Positions 10,083 to 17,747 of a stretch of DNA of 64,000 bases are shown here, piece after piece. The number at the start of each line of letters is the position of its first letter. The first letter of the stretch is position 1. The stretch spans positions 62,001 through 126,000 of the forward strand of contig JAGBNC010000019.1 of NCBI GenBank assembly GCA_017634595.1. Direction: 5' to 3'. Under the pieces are notes generated by a model. It worked only from the letters and a program-made list of their open reading frames with translations, ran no database searches and had not been told where the DNA came from. The DNA comes from Bacteroidales bacterium. Lineage in GTDB: Bacteria > Bacteroidota > Bacteroidia > Bacteroidales > UBA932. A program made the translations under genes and the position numbers.

Positions 10083-10622
10083 TTATTGGATAGAGATTCT
10101 CAGACCGCTGTCGGCGGTCATGAGAATCTTTTTCATTAGATGCTTGTCCAGGGCTATGCATCCGCCTGTGTAGGACTTAGCTCCTTTGCAATGCACAAAA
10201 ATTGCGGAGCCACGCGGGTAGATACACTCCGAGTTATAATCGGTTTCAAGACCATAATCATATTCGGGAGAGAGCTCCCACATCTTTTCGCCACCGATGT
10301 TGTCTCCTTCGCGAACCTGAACGATATGGTTGTAATGCGGCCCTTCTGCATCGCAAGCTACTGTGCCGCGGATAATCCTCCTGTAGGGGAGTGCACAACC
10401 GGGATCGGGCAATATCCCGAATGCGCCCAAGGCCCGGAACTCGCCCAACGGCGTTTTGGCATCCCCTTCGCTGGTCTTACCGGTGCCGTTTTTCCCAATA
10501 AAGGCAAAGCCTTTTCCGCGTAGCCGCCAGCCGGCATTTCCTCGGATATAATACTTTACCTCAGCTTCTGAGCCATGTATTTGTCTTACAAACAGCAGCT
10601 GTCTTGCGTCAATATCTTTCAT
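10083..10622 (-). CDS. L,D-transpeptidase (YkuD) family protein
   Basis: The start at 10622 overlaps the permease stop as ATGA. A longer open frame to 10877 only shadows the permease gene. The product of 179 residues has no evident signal peptide (MKDIDARQLLFVRQIHG). The YkuD core shows GKTSEGDAKTPLGEF (about 60-75), EGPHYNH, and the catalytic block FVHCKGAKSYTGGCIAL (about 147-165), where the second Cys of the SxxxxGC pattern is the nucleophile. Such enzymes form or edit 3-3 peptidoglycan cross-links or attach lipoproteins. Export is unexplained: either the N-terminus is cryptic or a longer start is used. It is the last gene of a four-gene operon. Confidence 0.85.
   Translation of the reverse strand: MKDIDARQLLFVRQIHGSEAEVKYYIRGNAGWRLRGKGFAFIGKNGTGKTSEGDAKTPLGEFRALGAFGILPDPGCALPYRRIIRGTVACDAEGPHYNHIVQVREGDNIGGEKMWELSPEYDYGLETDYNSECIYPRGSAIFVHCKGAKSYTGGCIALDKHLMKKILMTADSGLRISIQ
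10095..10133 (+). terminator. Intrinsic terminator of rny, inside the convergent ldt gene
   Basis: GATTCTCA (10095-10102) pairs perfectly with TGAGAATC (10121-10128). The inner GACCGC (10103-10108) pairs with GCGGTC (10114-10119), and five T residues follow. It sits 27 bp after the rny stop but overlaps codons near the C-terminus of the convergent L,D-transpeptidase gene. Confidence 0.85.
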
Positions 10623-11407
10623 TTCTTTATAAACAGAATAGCCATCAGCGGGAGAGCCAGCAGGGCCATCGTTGCGCTGACGGGGAGATAAATACCAAAA
10701 TTGACATACTGCACCACCAGATAAGTTATAAGCAGAAGCGATATGCCCATTGCCGACGATATAAGGTAATGGATGCGTATGTCCTCTTTCTTGCAGATAA
10801 TCCGGCTTAAATTGGGAACACCAAGGGAAATGAATCCAATAGGCCCGCAGATGCTTACTGCGCTTGTAACCAGGCACATGATCGCTAGCAGGCTGAAAGC
10901 CTTATGGGGCTTGCTGAGCTCAATGGCTCCCTTGAAATGCTCTGTCAGGCGCCTGTTGTCGGCCAATGCGGCTGCAAAGCCCGCAGCAAAAAGGCACAGG
11001 GAGAAAATGATGTCGCCGGTAGTGACACCTTCAAGCCTGAAATTGGCGGCACCCCACAGATAATACTGCTTAAGCAAGTCTCCGTTCGGCGCGTTGGTTA
11101 CTACGATGGTGCCGAGCGACCCGATGAACGTTCCGAACAGAATACCGAAAGTTATCAGGCTCTGGGTATTGACTCTAAGGGTTACAAAGAAGCACACCAG
11201 AGTGCAGATAAGTGTACAGATAAAGCTTCCCACGGTCAGGGAGCACCACCCGGACATGGTCGCAGCCGCCGCTCCGAGGCACGCGGCGCTGCCAAGCCCG
11301 AGTGAATACACATCTCCAAGCTGGTTGCGCCACAGATATTGCATCTGAATGCCGCCTACCGGGAGTGCTATACCGGAGATCAGTACATACAAAAGACTGA
11401 GCAACAT
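10619..11407 (-). CDS. Short FecCD-like ABC transporter permease
   Basis: The 262-residue protein is almost wholly hydrophobic. It carries family signatures of iron-siderophore/cobalamin permeases: QMQYLWRNQLGDVYSLGLGSAA (compare the usual GxxxQxxxRNPLADPxxLGxSxGA) and GPIGFISLGVPNLSRIIC near the C-terminus, the coupling region. Family members are usually around 320-350 residues. This one starts straight at the VLISGIALPVGG helix, so the N-terminal helices are missing or much reduced. No ATPase or binding protein is nearby; its partner must be encoded elsewhere, or it is a remnant. It starts 3 bp after the oxidoreductase stop and overlaps ldt by 4 bp. Confidence 0.8.
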   Translation of the reverse strand: MLLSLLYVLISGIALPVGGIQMQYLWRNQLGDVYSLGLGSAACLGAAAATMSGWCSLTVGSFICTLICTLVCFFVTLRVNTQSLITFGILFGTFIGSLGTIVVTNAPNGDLLKQYYLWGAANFRLEGVTTGDIIFSLCLFAAGFAAALADNRRLTEHFKGAIELSKPHKAFSLLAIMCLVTSAVSICGPIGFISLGVPNLSRIICKKEDIRIHYLISSAMGISLLLITYLVVQYVNFGIYLPVSATMALLALPLMAILFIKK

Positions 11408-11410
11408 AGC

Positions 11411-12889
11411 CTATCCCAGATAGACTTTTTGTTCCAGAAGACTCTTCCTCAGGTCGGCATAATCAAGAGCGTCCGGTGTCGTCCCTCCAGTCAGACAGAG
11501 AGCCGCTGCAATGCCGGCCGCCTGGCCGAGGGCCATTGCAGGAGGCATCACGCGTATGGCTCCTGCAGCAGCAGAATCGGCGCTTATGCAACGCCCGGCC
11601 AGCAGAAGGCCATCCACGTCCTTGGGCAGCAGGCAGCGGTAAGGGATGCCGTACATGTCTTTCTGTATTGGCATGTACAGACCGCCTGCGGGTCCTCCCA
11701 TAGCTCCGTGCACATCGATTGAATTAGCAGACAGAAGGATATTGTCGTCAGGAATGACTCCGTCTATCAGGTCTTGGACCGGGAGCACGAAATCACCGTG
11801 CACATGACGCGACTCTCGTATCCCCATAGTGGAACCGGTGCCCATAAGAGTAGCCTTTTCGCATCCGGGTACATATTTATGGAAGAAATGCATCAGCTCT
11901 TCCACTTGACGTCGGCCCTCAATTTCAGCGGCGGTCAGGTTCTCGGCGTCGGTCGCATCTACCCCGTGGATTCTGGTACAATTGATTACCCACTGGTCCT
12001 TCTCTACTGAGCGCCAGATGTTTACAGACTTGCGTGCCAAGTCCCATTCGCCCGCAGCTTCAGCCTCGGCCACACGCCAGTGCAGGCATCGGTAGCTCAC
12101 GCCATTGACCCTGCGGAACTCCGGCAGGTGGGGCACAACGTCAGCAATAAGGCGGTCGGTATCAACATTGTTGATACGGAAGAACAACGACGCAGGCTGG
12201 ACTCGTCCGCTCTCGGGATCCCCGAACACGCACGGAGCTCCGGCACGATAAGCCACTGTGCCGTCCCCAGTCGCGTCGATGACCATTTTGGCGCGCACCG
12301 ACTCAAGTCCGGAAGGAGTGAGCAACACGGCGCCGCAGATACGCCGTCCCTTCATTATGGGATTGACGAAGCTGGCATGGAAAAGTACCTTGACGCCAGC
12401 CTCGGCGCATATGCGGTCATACACTTTCTTGAGTATTTCGGGATCGAATGGAGTCACATGGTCATGCCCCTCAGTTATCCACGCCGTAAATTCGGTAGTA
12501 TGGCGTATCTTCGAAGGATGGATGGCTCCGCCTTCTGCAATCAGTCTGTCCACTATTTCCTCGAAAAGGCCTCTGATGATCATATTCTCACCCTTGGCAT
12601 CATAGCAGGTCATGAACGGGCCCACAAGGCCTTTGGTGCCCATTCCGCCCAGACAGTTGCCATTGTCAATAAGCATAACCTTGATGCCTTTACGGGCGGC
12701 GGCAACAGCGGCACAGACTCCGGCAGGACCACCTCCGACCACCAGAAGGTCGGCGGAATAAGAGTCCTTGACGTTACTTAGCGATGCTTCGCCTACTATG
12801 CCACCGGGGGAGCAGGAACTCATTGCCGGAAGCACTGCAGCTCCGGCTGCAGCCATGCCCATTTTTTCGAGAAAACCTCTTCTGTCCAT
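11411..12889 (-). CDS. FAD-dependent oxidoreductase with Tat signal and lipobox
   Basis: The N-terminus MDRRGFLEKMG is a twin-arginine (RRxFL) motif, followed by AAAGAAVLP and a lipobox-like AMSSC at about residue 26. The protein is probably exported folded with its cofactor and then lipidated. Residues about 47-75 form the dinucleotide fold (LLVVGGGPAGVCAAVAAARKG; LIDNGN). The rest (KGLVGPFMTCYDAKG; DATGDGTVAYRAGAP; LLAGRCISADSAAAGAIRVM) matches the FAD_oxidored family, often near glycan-use genes in Bacteroidota. At 492 residues it is full length. Its ATG overlaps the upstream stop as TAATG. TatA and TatC are encoded at 45718-46692. The substrate is unknown. Confidence 0.9.
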   Translation of the reverse strand: MDRRGFLEKMGMAAAGAAVLPAMSSCSPGGIVGEASLSNVKDSYSADLLVVGGGPAGVCAAVAAARKGIKVMLIDNGNCLGGMGTKGLVGPFMTCYDAKGENMIIRGLFEEIVDRLIAEGGAIHPSKIRHTTEFTAWITEGHDHVTPFDPEILKKVYDRICAEAGVKVLFHASFVNPIMKGRRICGAVLLTPSGLESVRAKMVIDATGDGTVAYRAGAPCVFGDPESGRVQPASLFFRINNVDTDRLIADVVPHLPEFRRVNGVSYRCLHWRVAEAEAAGEWDLARKSVNIWRSVEKDQWVINCTRIHGVDATDAENLTAAEIEGRRQVEELMHFFHKYVPGCEKATLMGTGSTMGIRESRHVHGDFVLPVQDLIDGVIPDDNILLSANSIDVHGAMGGPAGGLYMPIQKDMYGIPYRCLLPKDVDGLLLAGRCISADSAAAGAIRVMPPAMALGQAAGIAAALCLTGGTTPDALDYADLRKSLLEQKVYLG

Positions 12890-15669
12890 TATTGTAAGAA
12901 TTTAATATTGTCTGAGTTGAATGTGGGGCAGCTGGCGTCAGATGATACCGTGACCGACAGCGGAAGATAATTGTCGGCGTTTGCTGTCTTGGCATCGCTG
13001 AAATCGGCTTTCGTCGCCACCGAACCGCGCACTGCGCAGTCTTTGATCTGAGTCGGATCCGTTGCAGAGGTGATGCGCCCAATCAGCAGGGCCGAATAGG
13101 CAGGCCCGCACACGTCTCCGGTATTGCGACAGCCTTCCATGGTGTAGCAGCGAGTCAGCCCGGCTACGCCTCCCACGAAGCTGTCCTTTTCTGTGGAAAC
13201 AATGGTTCCATTGTTAGTGCAATTCTTGAGGTATGAGCTGTTTGTGGTAGTGAAACTGCAGTATCCCATGATGCCTCCAAGACGTACGCCGCTCACGCTT
13301 GTTCCCGATGCGACTGAACTTGAGTACTCGGCTCTTATGTTGCCGTTATTGACACATCCTTCGATCTGAGAGTAGAATGCGTTGCCGACTATGCCTCCGA
13401 CGTGATGCCCCTTGACATCCAGGTCGGCATTGTTGACACAATCCTTGAAAATGACTTCAGCGCCCTTGTTGGTTACGGTGCCAGCTATTCCTCCGAATAT
13501 GGCAGTATTAGTGTTGGAGTACTTGCTGCCTATGTCATTGGTGACTGAGCCTTCGAATGTGCAATCTTTGAATACTGTCGCGCCAGCCTTGGTGCTGCTT
13601 ACAAGCCCGGCTATTCCTCCTATGGAGACATTGCGGGAAGCTGTTGAAGTGGCTTTGCCAGTGAAACTTGCACTGACCCACACATTCTCGAATCTGCTGT
13701 CCACTGCGCAGCCTGCAACCGTGCCTATCGCTATGTTTCCCGAACTGATACCGGTGCTGTTGAAGCTCATTTTGGCCTCTTCGAAACGTACGTTGCGTAT
13801 GGTGGCATCCTTAAGCGCCCCGAATAGGCCGCAGGTATTGACATCATTCGAATTGACCACAAGAGTGAGACCGATGATGCTGTGCCCTTGTCCGTCGAAA
13901 ACACCGCTGAATGGATTGACCGTAAGCGGAATAGCGTTATACGTGACACTGGCTGATGATCCGGCAGGTTTCCATGCAGTTCCAGGCATCTCGATATCTT
14001 CCAGCAGCACAACGTCGCCGGCGGCATTGCAATATGACGATATATCGCCACCGACACTCACCAGCGCCGCAAAAGATTGAAGCTGAGCAGGAGTGCGTAT
14101 GCCGTTTTCACCTTTTACAATCTCACCCGTATCGGTATTCCCGCCGCCGCCAATCCCGTCGCCCGGTACAATCCCGGAAGCATCGGGTTTGCGATACTCG
14201 TCTATGTGGCCGAGTACTACTTCTTCTGCGATCTGCCTGAGCTTGGCCGCTGTCGCTGAGTTCAAGGTGCAGTCGGGGGTATTCGGATCAAACTTCTCGC
14301 CGTAGATCATGAGATAATTCACGCATGCTTTGAGGTAAGCTCCGTTGAGCCCCGGGTGCTTGCTGTCGGTGTGATAGAGGGATATGCCTGCCTTGCGTGC
14401 TTTCTCAAAGGCAATCCCGATCGGGGACATCCATGTGTCGCAGGCGTCACAAATGAGCAGGGCTCCGCCGAGCAGAGCCTTGTCGAACAGCTCATGATTA
14501 CCCAAGCCATTATAATTGGTGCTGCCCGAGTATGACCAGGTCTCCTCGATGATGGGCTGGACGGAGGGGGAGTATTGCTTGATAAGGTCAAGAATCTTCT
14601 TCGTATCCGTCATTACCGAAGCATTTGCATTTACATCAATATAGTAGTTAGCATGTTGTGCCGATTGGTCCTGCAGCAGGGCAATATCGAAGCCGCCTTG
14701 CGTAATGACTGCAAGCGAACGTTCAAGGGAGCAGTGCTGACCGAAGCTCTGTCCTCCCTTGAGGTGAGTTCTCATCTTGAGCTCATGTCCCTGGGTGCGG
14801 GCTATCTCTTTGAGCATGAAGTCAGTTCCATGATAATAGCTGAAAGAGTTGCCCAGAATGAGGAGCTTCTTGCTGTCTTTCAGCGGCGCCCCTTGATAAA
14901 TGTCAATGTGGCAAGCCTGCCAGGCGGAATTGACAAAACATATGGAAGCACCCGTGGATGGCGACAGGGTGGATCCTGAATTTGCGTATCGGCCCACTGC
15001 GCGTATGCGCATCTTAAGGTCTTCATTTTTTAGAGCCTTGGATAGCGTAAAGCTCTGAGTAAACGTGGTGTACTGATATGCACTGAAGTATTTGACGTAG
15101 AAAGAATACTTCAGCGATGCATCCTCTGAAGCGCTGAGCAGGTCCTGTTCCACAGTCTTCCATGCACCGTCGTCCCAATATTCGAAAATCCAGTATTTGG
15201 GCGAAGCTCCGTTGACTGCCATCAGACTTGTCATGAAGTCGATACTAGTCCCTGCCGCCAGGCTTAGTGAGGGCCACGTGAATTCAATGCCGTCGCCTTC
15301 GGCAATGTTGGAAACTGACAACTTGTTGGAGTTGGAGCCGCGAACCGGCTCTGTGTTGCCGCCCTCACGGGTAAATGTGCTGATGTATGCCTTGGATGCA
15401 CCTTCTCCCTGTTGTGCGGTAAACTTGTTCCCGCTCACCCAGGATGAAAGTCCGGAGCTCACGTTCGAATTGGTGTTGTGCCACTTTGCCAGCAGGTGCT
15501 TGTATTCTGCTGTTGGCTCAGGCTCGGGCTCGGGTTTGGGATCCGGCTTAGGCTCGGGCTCTGGTGTTACAGGAGTCGGTTCCGGCTCCGGTTCCGGCTT
15601 GATCTGAGGCTCGCAGGCCCATAAAGTGAAGGCTGCGGCTACTAGCAAGCTTGCAATATTCAGCTTCAT
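12889..15669 (-). CDS. Large surface lipoprotein: SGNH-like (DUF4886) domain plus GLUG-type repeats
   Basis: This 926-residue lipoprotein (signal ending in LWAC, then EPQIKPEPEPEP) has a repetitive Pro-Glu/Pro-Lys linker (about 20-55). A beta-sandwich-like region (about 60-255) follows. Next is a DUF4886/SGNH-like domain beginning KKLLILGNSFSYYHGTDF (about 270-475), with GNS as the block I serine motif and a later HPGLNGAYL. The C-terminal third (about 510-920) repeats a pattern like GGIAGxVxxxxxxVxFKDCxNxG, the GLUG/beta-helix type. It is the first gene of the four-gene operon and is coupled to the FAD oxidoreductase. A surface esterase or adhesin role is plausible; the substrate is unknown. 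Confidence 0.85.
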   Translation of the reverse strand: MKLNIASLLVAAAFTLWACEPQIKPEPEPEPTPVTPEPEPKPDPKPEPEPEPTAEYKHLLAKWHNTNSNVSSGLSSWVSGNKFTAQQGEGASKAYISTFTREGGNTEPVRGSNSNKLSVSNIAEGDGIEFTWPSLSLAAGTSIDFMTSLMAVNGASPKYWIFEYWDDGAWKTVEQDLLSASEDASLKYSFYVKYFSAYQYTTFTQSFTLSKALKNEDLKMRIRAVGRYANSGSTLSPSTGASICFVNSAWQACHIDIYQGAPLKDSKKLLILGNSFSYYHGTDFMLKEIARTQGHELKMRTHLKGGQSFGQHCSLERSLAVITQGGFDIALLQDQSAQHANYYIDVNANASVMTDTKKILDLIKQYSPSVQPIIEETWSYSGSTNYNGLGNHELFDKALLGGALLICDACDTWMSPIGIAFEKARKAGISLYHTDSKHPGLNGAYLKACVNYLMIYGEKFDPNTPDCTLNSATAAKLRQIAEEVVLGHIDEYRKPDASGIVPGDGIGGGGNTDTGEIVKGENGIRTPAQLQSFAALVSVGGDISSYCNAAGDVVLLEDIEMPGTAWKPAGSSASVTYNAIPLTVNPFSGVFDGQGHSIIGLTLVVNSNDVNTCGLFGALKDATIRNVRFEEAKMSFNSTGISSGNIAIGTVAGCAVDSRFENVWVSASFTGKATSTASRNVSIGGIAGLVSSTKAGATVFKDCTFEGSVTNDIGSKYSNTNTAIFGGIAGTVTNKGAEVIFKDCVNNADLDVKGHHVGGIVGNAFYSQIEGCVNNGNIRAEYSSSVASGTSVSGVRLGGIMGYCSFTTTNSSYLKNCTNNGTIVSTEKDSFVGGVAGLTRCYTMEGCRNTGDVCGPAYSALLIGRITSATDPTQIKDCAVRGSVATKADFSDAKTANADNYLPLSVTVSSDASCPTFNSDNIKFLQ

Positions 15670-15725
15670 GGTGTAAAATGGTTAGTCTTGCTAAGTTAAA
15701 TAAAAATTTCTAAATTGCGTTACAA

Positions 15726-16967
15726 ATGTTTGAAGAGTATATCGTTCCTTTCTTGTTTCTCCTTGAGGAGATGGCTCCGTACCTGCTGCTCGGACTTCTC
15801 GTAGCAGGCATACTCCACTCCTTCGTGCCGCGCAGCGTTTATAATAAGTGGCTCTCCGGTAATGACTTGAAGAGTATCTTGCTGAGCGTCGCCTTTGGTA
15901 TCCCGCTCCCGCTGTGTTCCTGCGGAGTGGTGCCGACGGCCGTGGCTATGCACAAAGAAGGAGCTTCGCGTGGTGCTACCACTGCTTTTTTGATATCAAC
16001 GCCTCAGACCGGGGTCGATTCGATAATGGCCACGTATTCAGTATTCGGCTTGCCATTCGCAATCCTGCGTCCTGTGGCTTCTTTGGTGACTGGAGTGTTA
16101 GGCGGACTGGCGGCCGGCAAGTTCGGAGGCGCTGACTCCCATGAGGGCAGTGTAAGCAGCAAATCCACTGCCGCAGCGGCAAAGAAGAGTTTCTTGCATC
16201 GTTGCAGGGAAGCGCTTAGCTACGGTTTTACAGATATGCTGCAAGATATAGGGAAATGGCTCGTGCTGGGTCTCGTTGCAGCCGGCCTCATCACTATATT
16301 TGTGCCGGACGATTTCTTCCTTACGTTTGCAGGTGGCGCCAAGTGGCTTAATTATTTGCTGGTCTTGCTTATTGCGGCGCCCATGTATGTGTGTGCAACG
16401 GGGTCGATACCTATTGCTGCCGCCTTGATGATGAAGGGTTTGAGCCCTGGTGCGGCTTTTATCTTCTTGATGGCCGGCCCCGCGACCAATCTGGCATCGG
16501 TGTTGGTCCTGGGGAAGACTTTGGGACGCAAGACGCTTTTGACTTACCTGTTGTCTATCTTTGCAGGAGCCCTGGCCTTCGGCGCGGCTGCAGATTATCT
16601 CTTGCCGCAAGAATGGTTTACAGCGAGAATCATGGATACGATGTGCCCGCATTGCCATGGCTCGGCACAAGGAACAGAATGGTGGAAAGTGGCATCAGCC
16701 GCAGTGCTGTTGTTCCTGATAGCAAGGGCATTCATTTTGAAGCACAAAACGAACAAAACAGATAAGAAAATGATGACATTTAAAGTTACAGGGATGATGT
16801 GCAATCATTGCAAGGCCAATGTCGAGCGTGCCATTTCGGCTCTCGACGGAGTCGCTTCCGTTGAAGTTGACCTTGGAGCAGGGGAGGCCAGAGTAGAAGG
16901 TACTGTTGACCCCGCTGCGGTTGTTAAGGCTGTTGTCGCAATAGGCTACGGCTGCGATATAGCTTAA
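15726..16967 (+). CDS. Metal permease (ArsP/SO_0444-type) fused to an HMA domain
   Basis: Residues about 1-340 form a polytopic permease of the DUF318/ArsP_1 family. It carries the characteristic repeat motifs FGIPLPLCSCGVVPTAVAM and STPQTGVDSI (about 57-100) in the first half and CATGSIPIAAALM and AGPATNLASV in the second. A CPHCHGS motif (about 303-309) lies in a loop. Residues about 347-413 are a heavy-metal-associated domain with GMMCNHCKANVERAI, the usual CxxC metal site. The 413-residue fusion is typical of predicted Cu/Zn (or arsenical) exporters. It acts in the inner membrane and sits alone, with no visible regulator gene. Confidence 0.9.
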   Translation: MFEEYIVPFLFLLEEMAPYLLLGLLVAGILHSFVPRSVYNKWLSGNDLKSILLSVAFGIPLPLCSCGVVPTAVAMHKEGASRGATTAFLISTPQTGVDSIMATYSVFGLPFAILRPVASLVTGVLGGLAAGKFGGADSHEGSVSSKSTAAAAKKSFLHRCREALSYGFTDMLQDIGKWLVLGLVAAGLITIFVPDDFFLTFAGGAKWLNYLLVLLIAAPMYVCATGSIPIAAALMMKGLSPGAAFIFLMAGPATNLASVLVLGKTLGRKTLLTYLLSIFAGALAFGAAADYLLPQEWFTARIMDTMCPHCHGSAQGTEWWKVASAAVLLFLIARAFILKHKTNKTDKKMMTFKVTGMMCNHCKANVERAISALDGVASVEVDLGAGEARVEGTVDPAAVVKAVVAIGYGCDIA

Positions 16968-17056
16968 AGAGCCCCGTCGAATTCGAGATCCAGGTCGCTG
17001 ATGAGGTTTTCGATTTCCGAGTAGTTCTCAATCCAGAGTTTAATTTCCTTTGACAT
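16964..17056 (-). CDS. Unrecognised 30-residue acidic peptide ORF
   Basis: ATG at 17056 to TAA at 16966-16964 encodes 30 residues (MSKEIKLWIENYSEIENLIS, then DLDLEFDGAL). The peptide is acidic and amphipathic and matches nothing I recognise. Three things argue for a real gene. A consensus TACCTTTG box lies 25 bp upstream. The leader just before the ATG is AT-rich. The stop codon overlaps the convergent permease stop codon, a normal gene-end arrangement here. The length is short enough for chance, so it remains a candidate. Confidence 0.5.
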   Translation of the reverse strand: MSKEIKLWIENYSEIENLISDLDLEFDGAL

Positions 17057-17081
17057 AGCAGTATCGTTTTAAATTCTGATG

Positions 17082-17089
17082 CAAAGGTA
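17082..17089 (-). promoter_or_regulatory. -7 box upstream of the 30-residue ORF
   Basis: TACCTTTG on the minus strand (17089-17082) fully matches TAnnTTTG. TTG triplets exist upstream, but at 14 and 24 nt rather than 19-21, so the -33 element is not ideal. It lies between the HD gene stop (17124) and the small ORF start (17056). Confidence 0.55.
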
Positions 17090-17123
17090 AGCCCCGGTTT
17101 TGACAACTCTTGACAATTATAAA

Positions 17124-17747
17124 TTATTTTTCTTCTTCCCAGATTATTTCGAAGATTTTTCGCAGTTCCGGGACGTTGCCAATGATCTGGCGCAGTTCTT
17201 CGAGCCGTGCGGCATTTGGCGACTCTGGAATCCATAGTTTCAAGTAGCCGCCGTAGCCATATTTCTCCTGCAGATGCTCAAGCGTACGGTCCCAAGACCC
17301 TTCCTTGTCAAGTCCGGGATAGTGCTCAAGCCCGTATTGGACAGTACGGCGGATCACAGTTATCGGATCAATCTGCCGGTCTGCTTCTGCAACTATGCGG
17401 CCGTAGATGCTGCGTGGCTCAGTGCTTGCCGAAGCCCTGTGGTCTTCAGCGGCCTGCGCTGCCAGTTCAAGCCCTTCCGCTCCCAAAAACTCGCGGAGCG
17501 TTGAATCGGCCCGGATGATGCGTCCCGACGCAAGGTGGTGAGTCTTTCTGTCGACGGCCAGGCCGAGGTCATGGCAAGCGGCTGCTGCATAGACCACATC
17601 GGCATTCACATCATAGAACTTTGAAAGCTCAAGCGCACGCTGTATAACGGCGCGGGCGTGATCCTGCCTGTGAGCCTTGTCGAAAAAGGCGTATCGGGGA
17701 ATAATGTTCTGCTCTATGTAAGCAGTCAGATCGGGATTGATGTTCAT
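17124..17747 (-). CDS. HD-domain phosphohydrolase-like protein
   Basis: The 207-residue soluble protein has HD-superfamily metal residues in order: FDKAHRQDHARAVIQRAL (His, about 20-37), AAACHDLGLAVDRKTHHLASG (HD pair, about 56-75) and EDHRAS (about 105). HD proteins of this size hydrolyse nucleotides or act in nucleotide signalling; the substrate cannot be told. It starts by ATGA overlap with the umuC stop, so it is translated with the UmuDC operon. This suggests nucleotide-pool or stress housekeeping, which is inference. Confidence 0.85.
   Translation of the reverse strand: MNINPDLTAYIEQNIIPRYAFFDKAHRQDHARAVIQRALELSKFYDVNADVVYAAAACHDLGLAVDRKTHHLASGRIIRADSTLREFLGAEGLELAAQAAEDHRASASTEPRSIYGRIVAEADRQIDPITVIRRTVQYGLEHYPGLDKEGSWDRTLEHLQEKYGYGGYLKLWIPESPNAARLEELRQIIGNVPELRKIFEIIWEEEK

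Noticed and set aside
10623-10877. N-terminal extension of the L,D-transpeptidase
   Set aside because: It overlaps the permease gene in another frame; the ATGA junction at 10622 is the natural start.
15500-15615. Possible CRISPR-like or satellite repeat
   Set aside because: The repeat is the coding sequence of a Pro-Glu linker without unique spacers. No CRISPR array is visible anywhere in the window.
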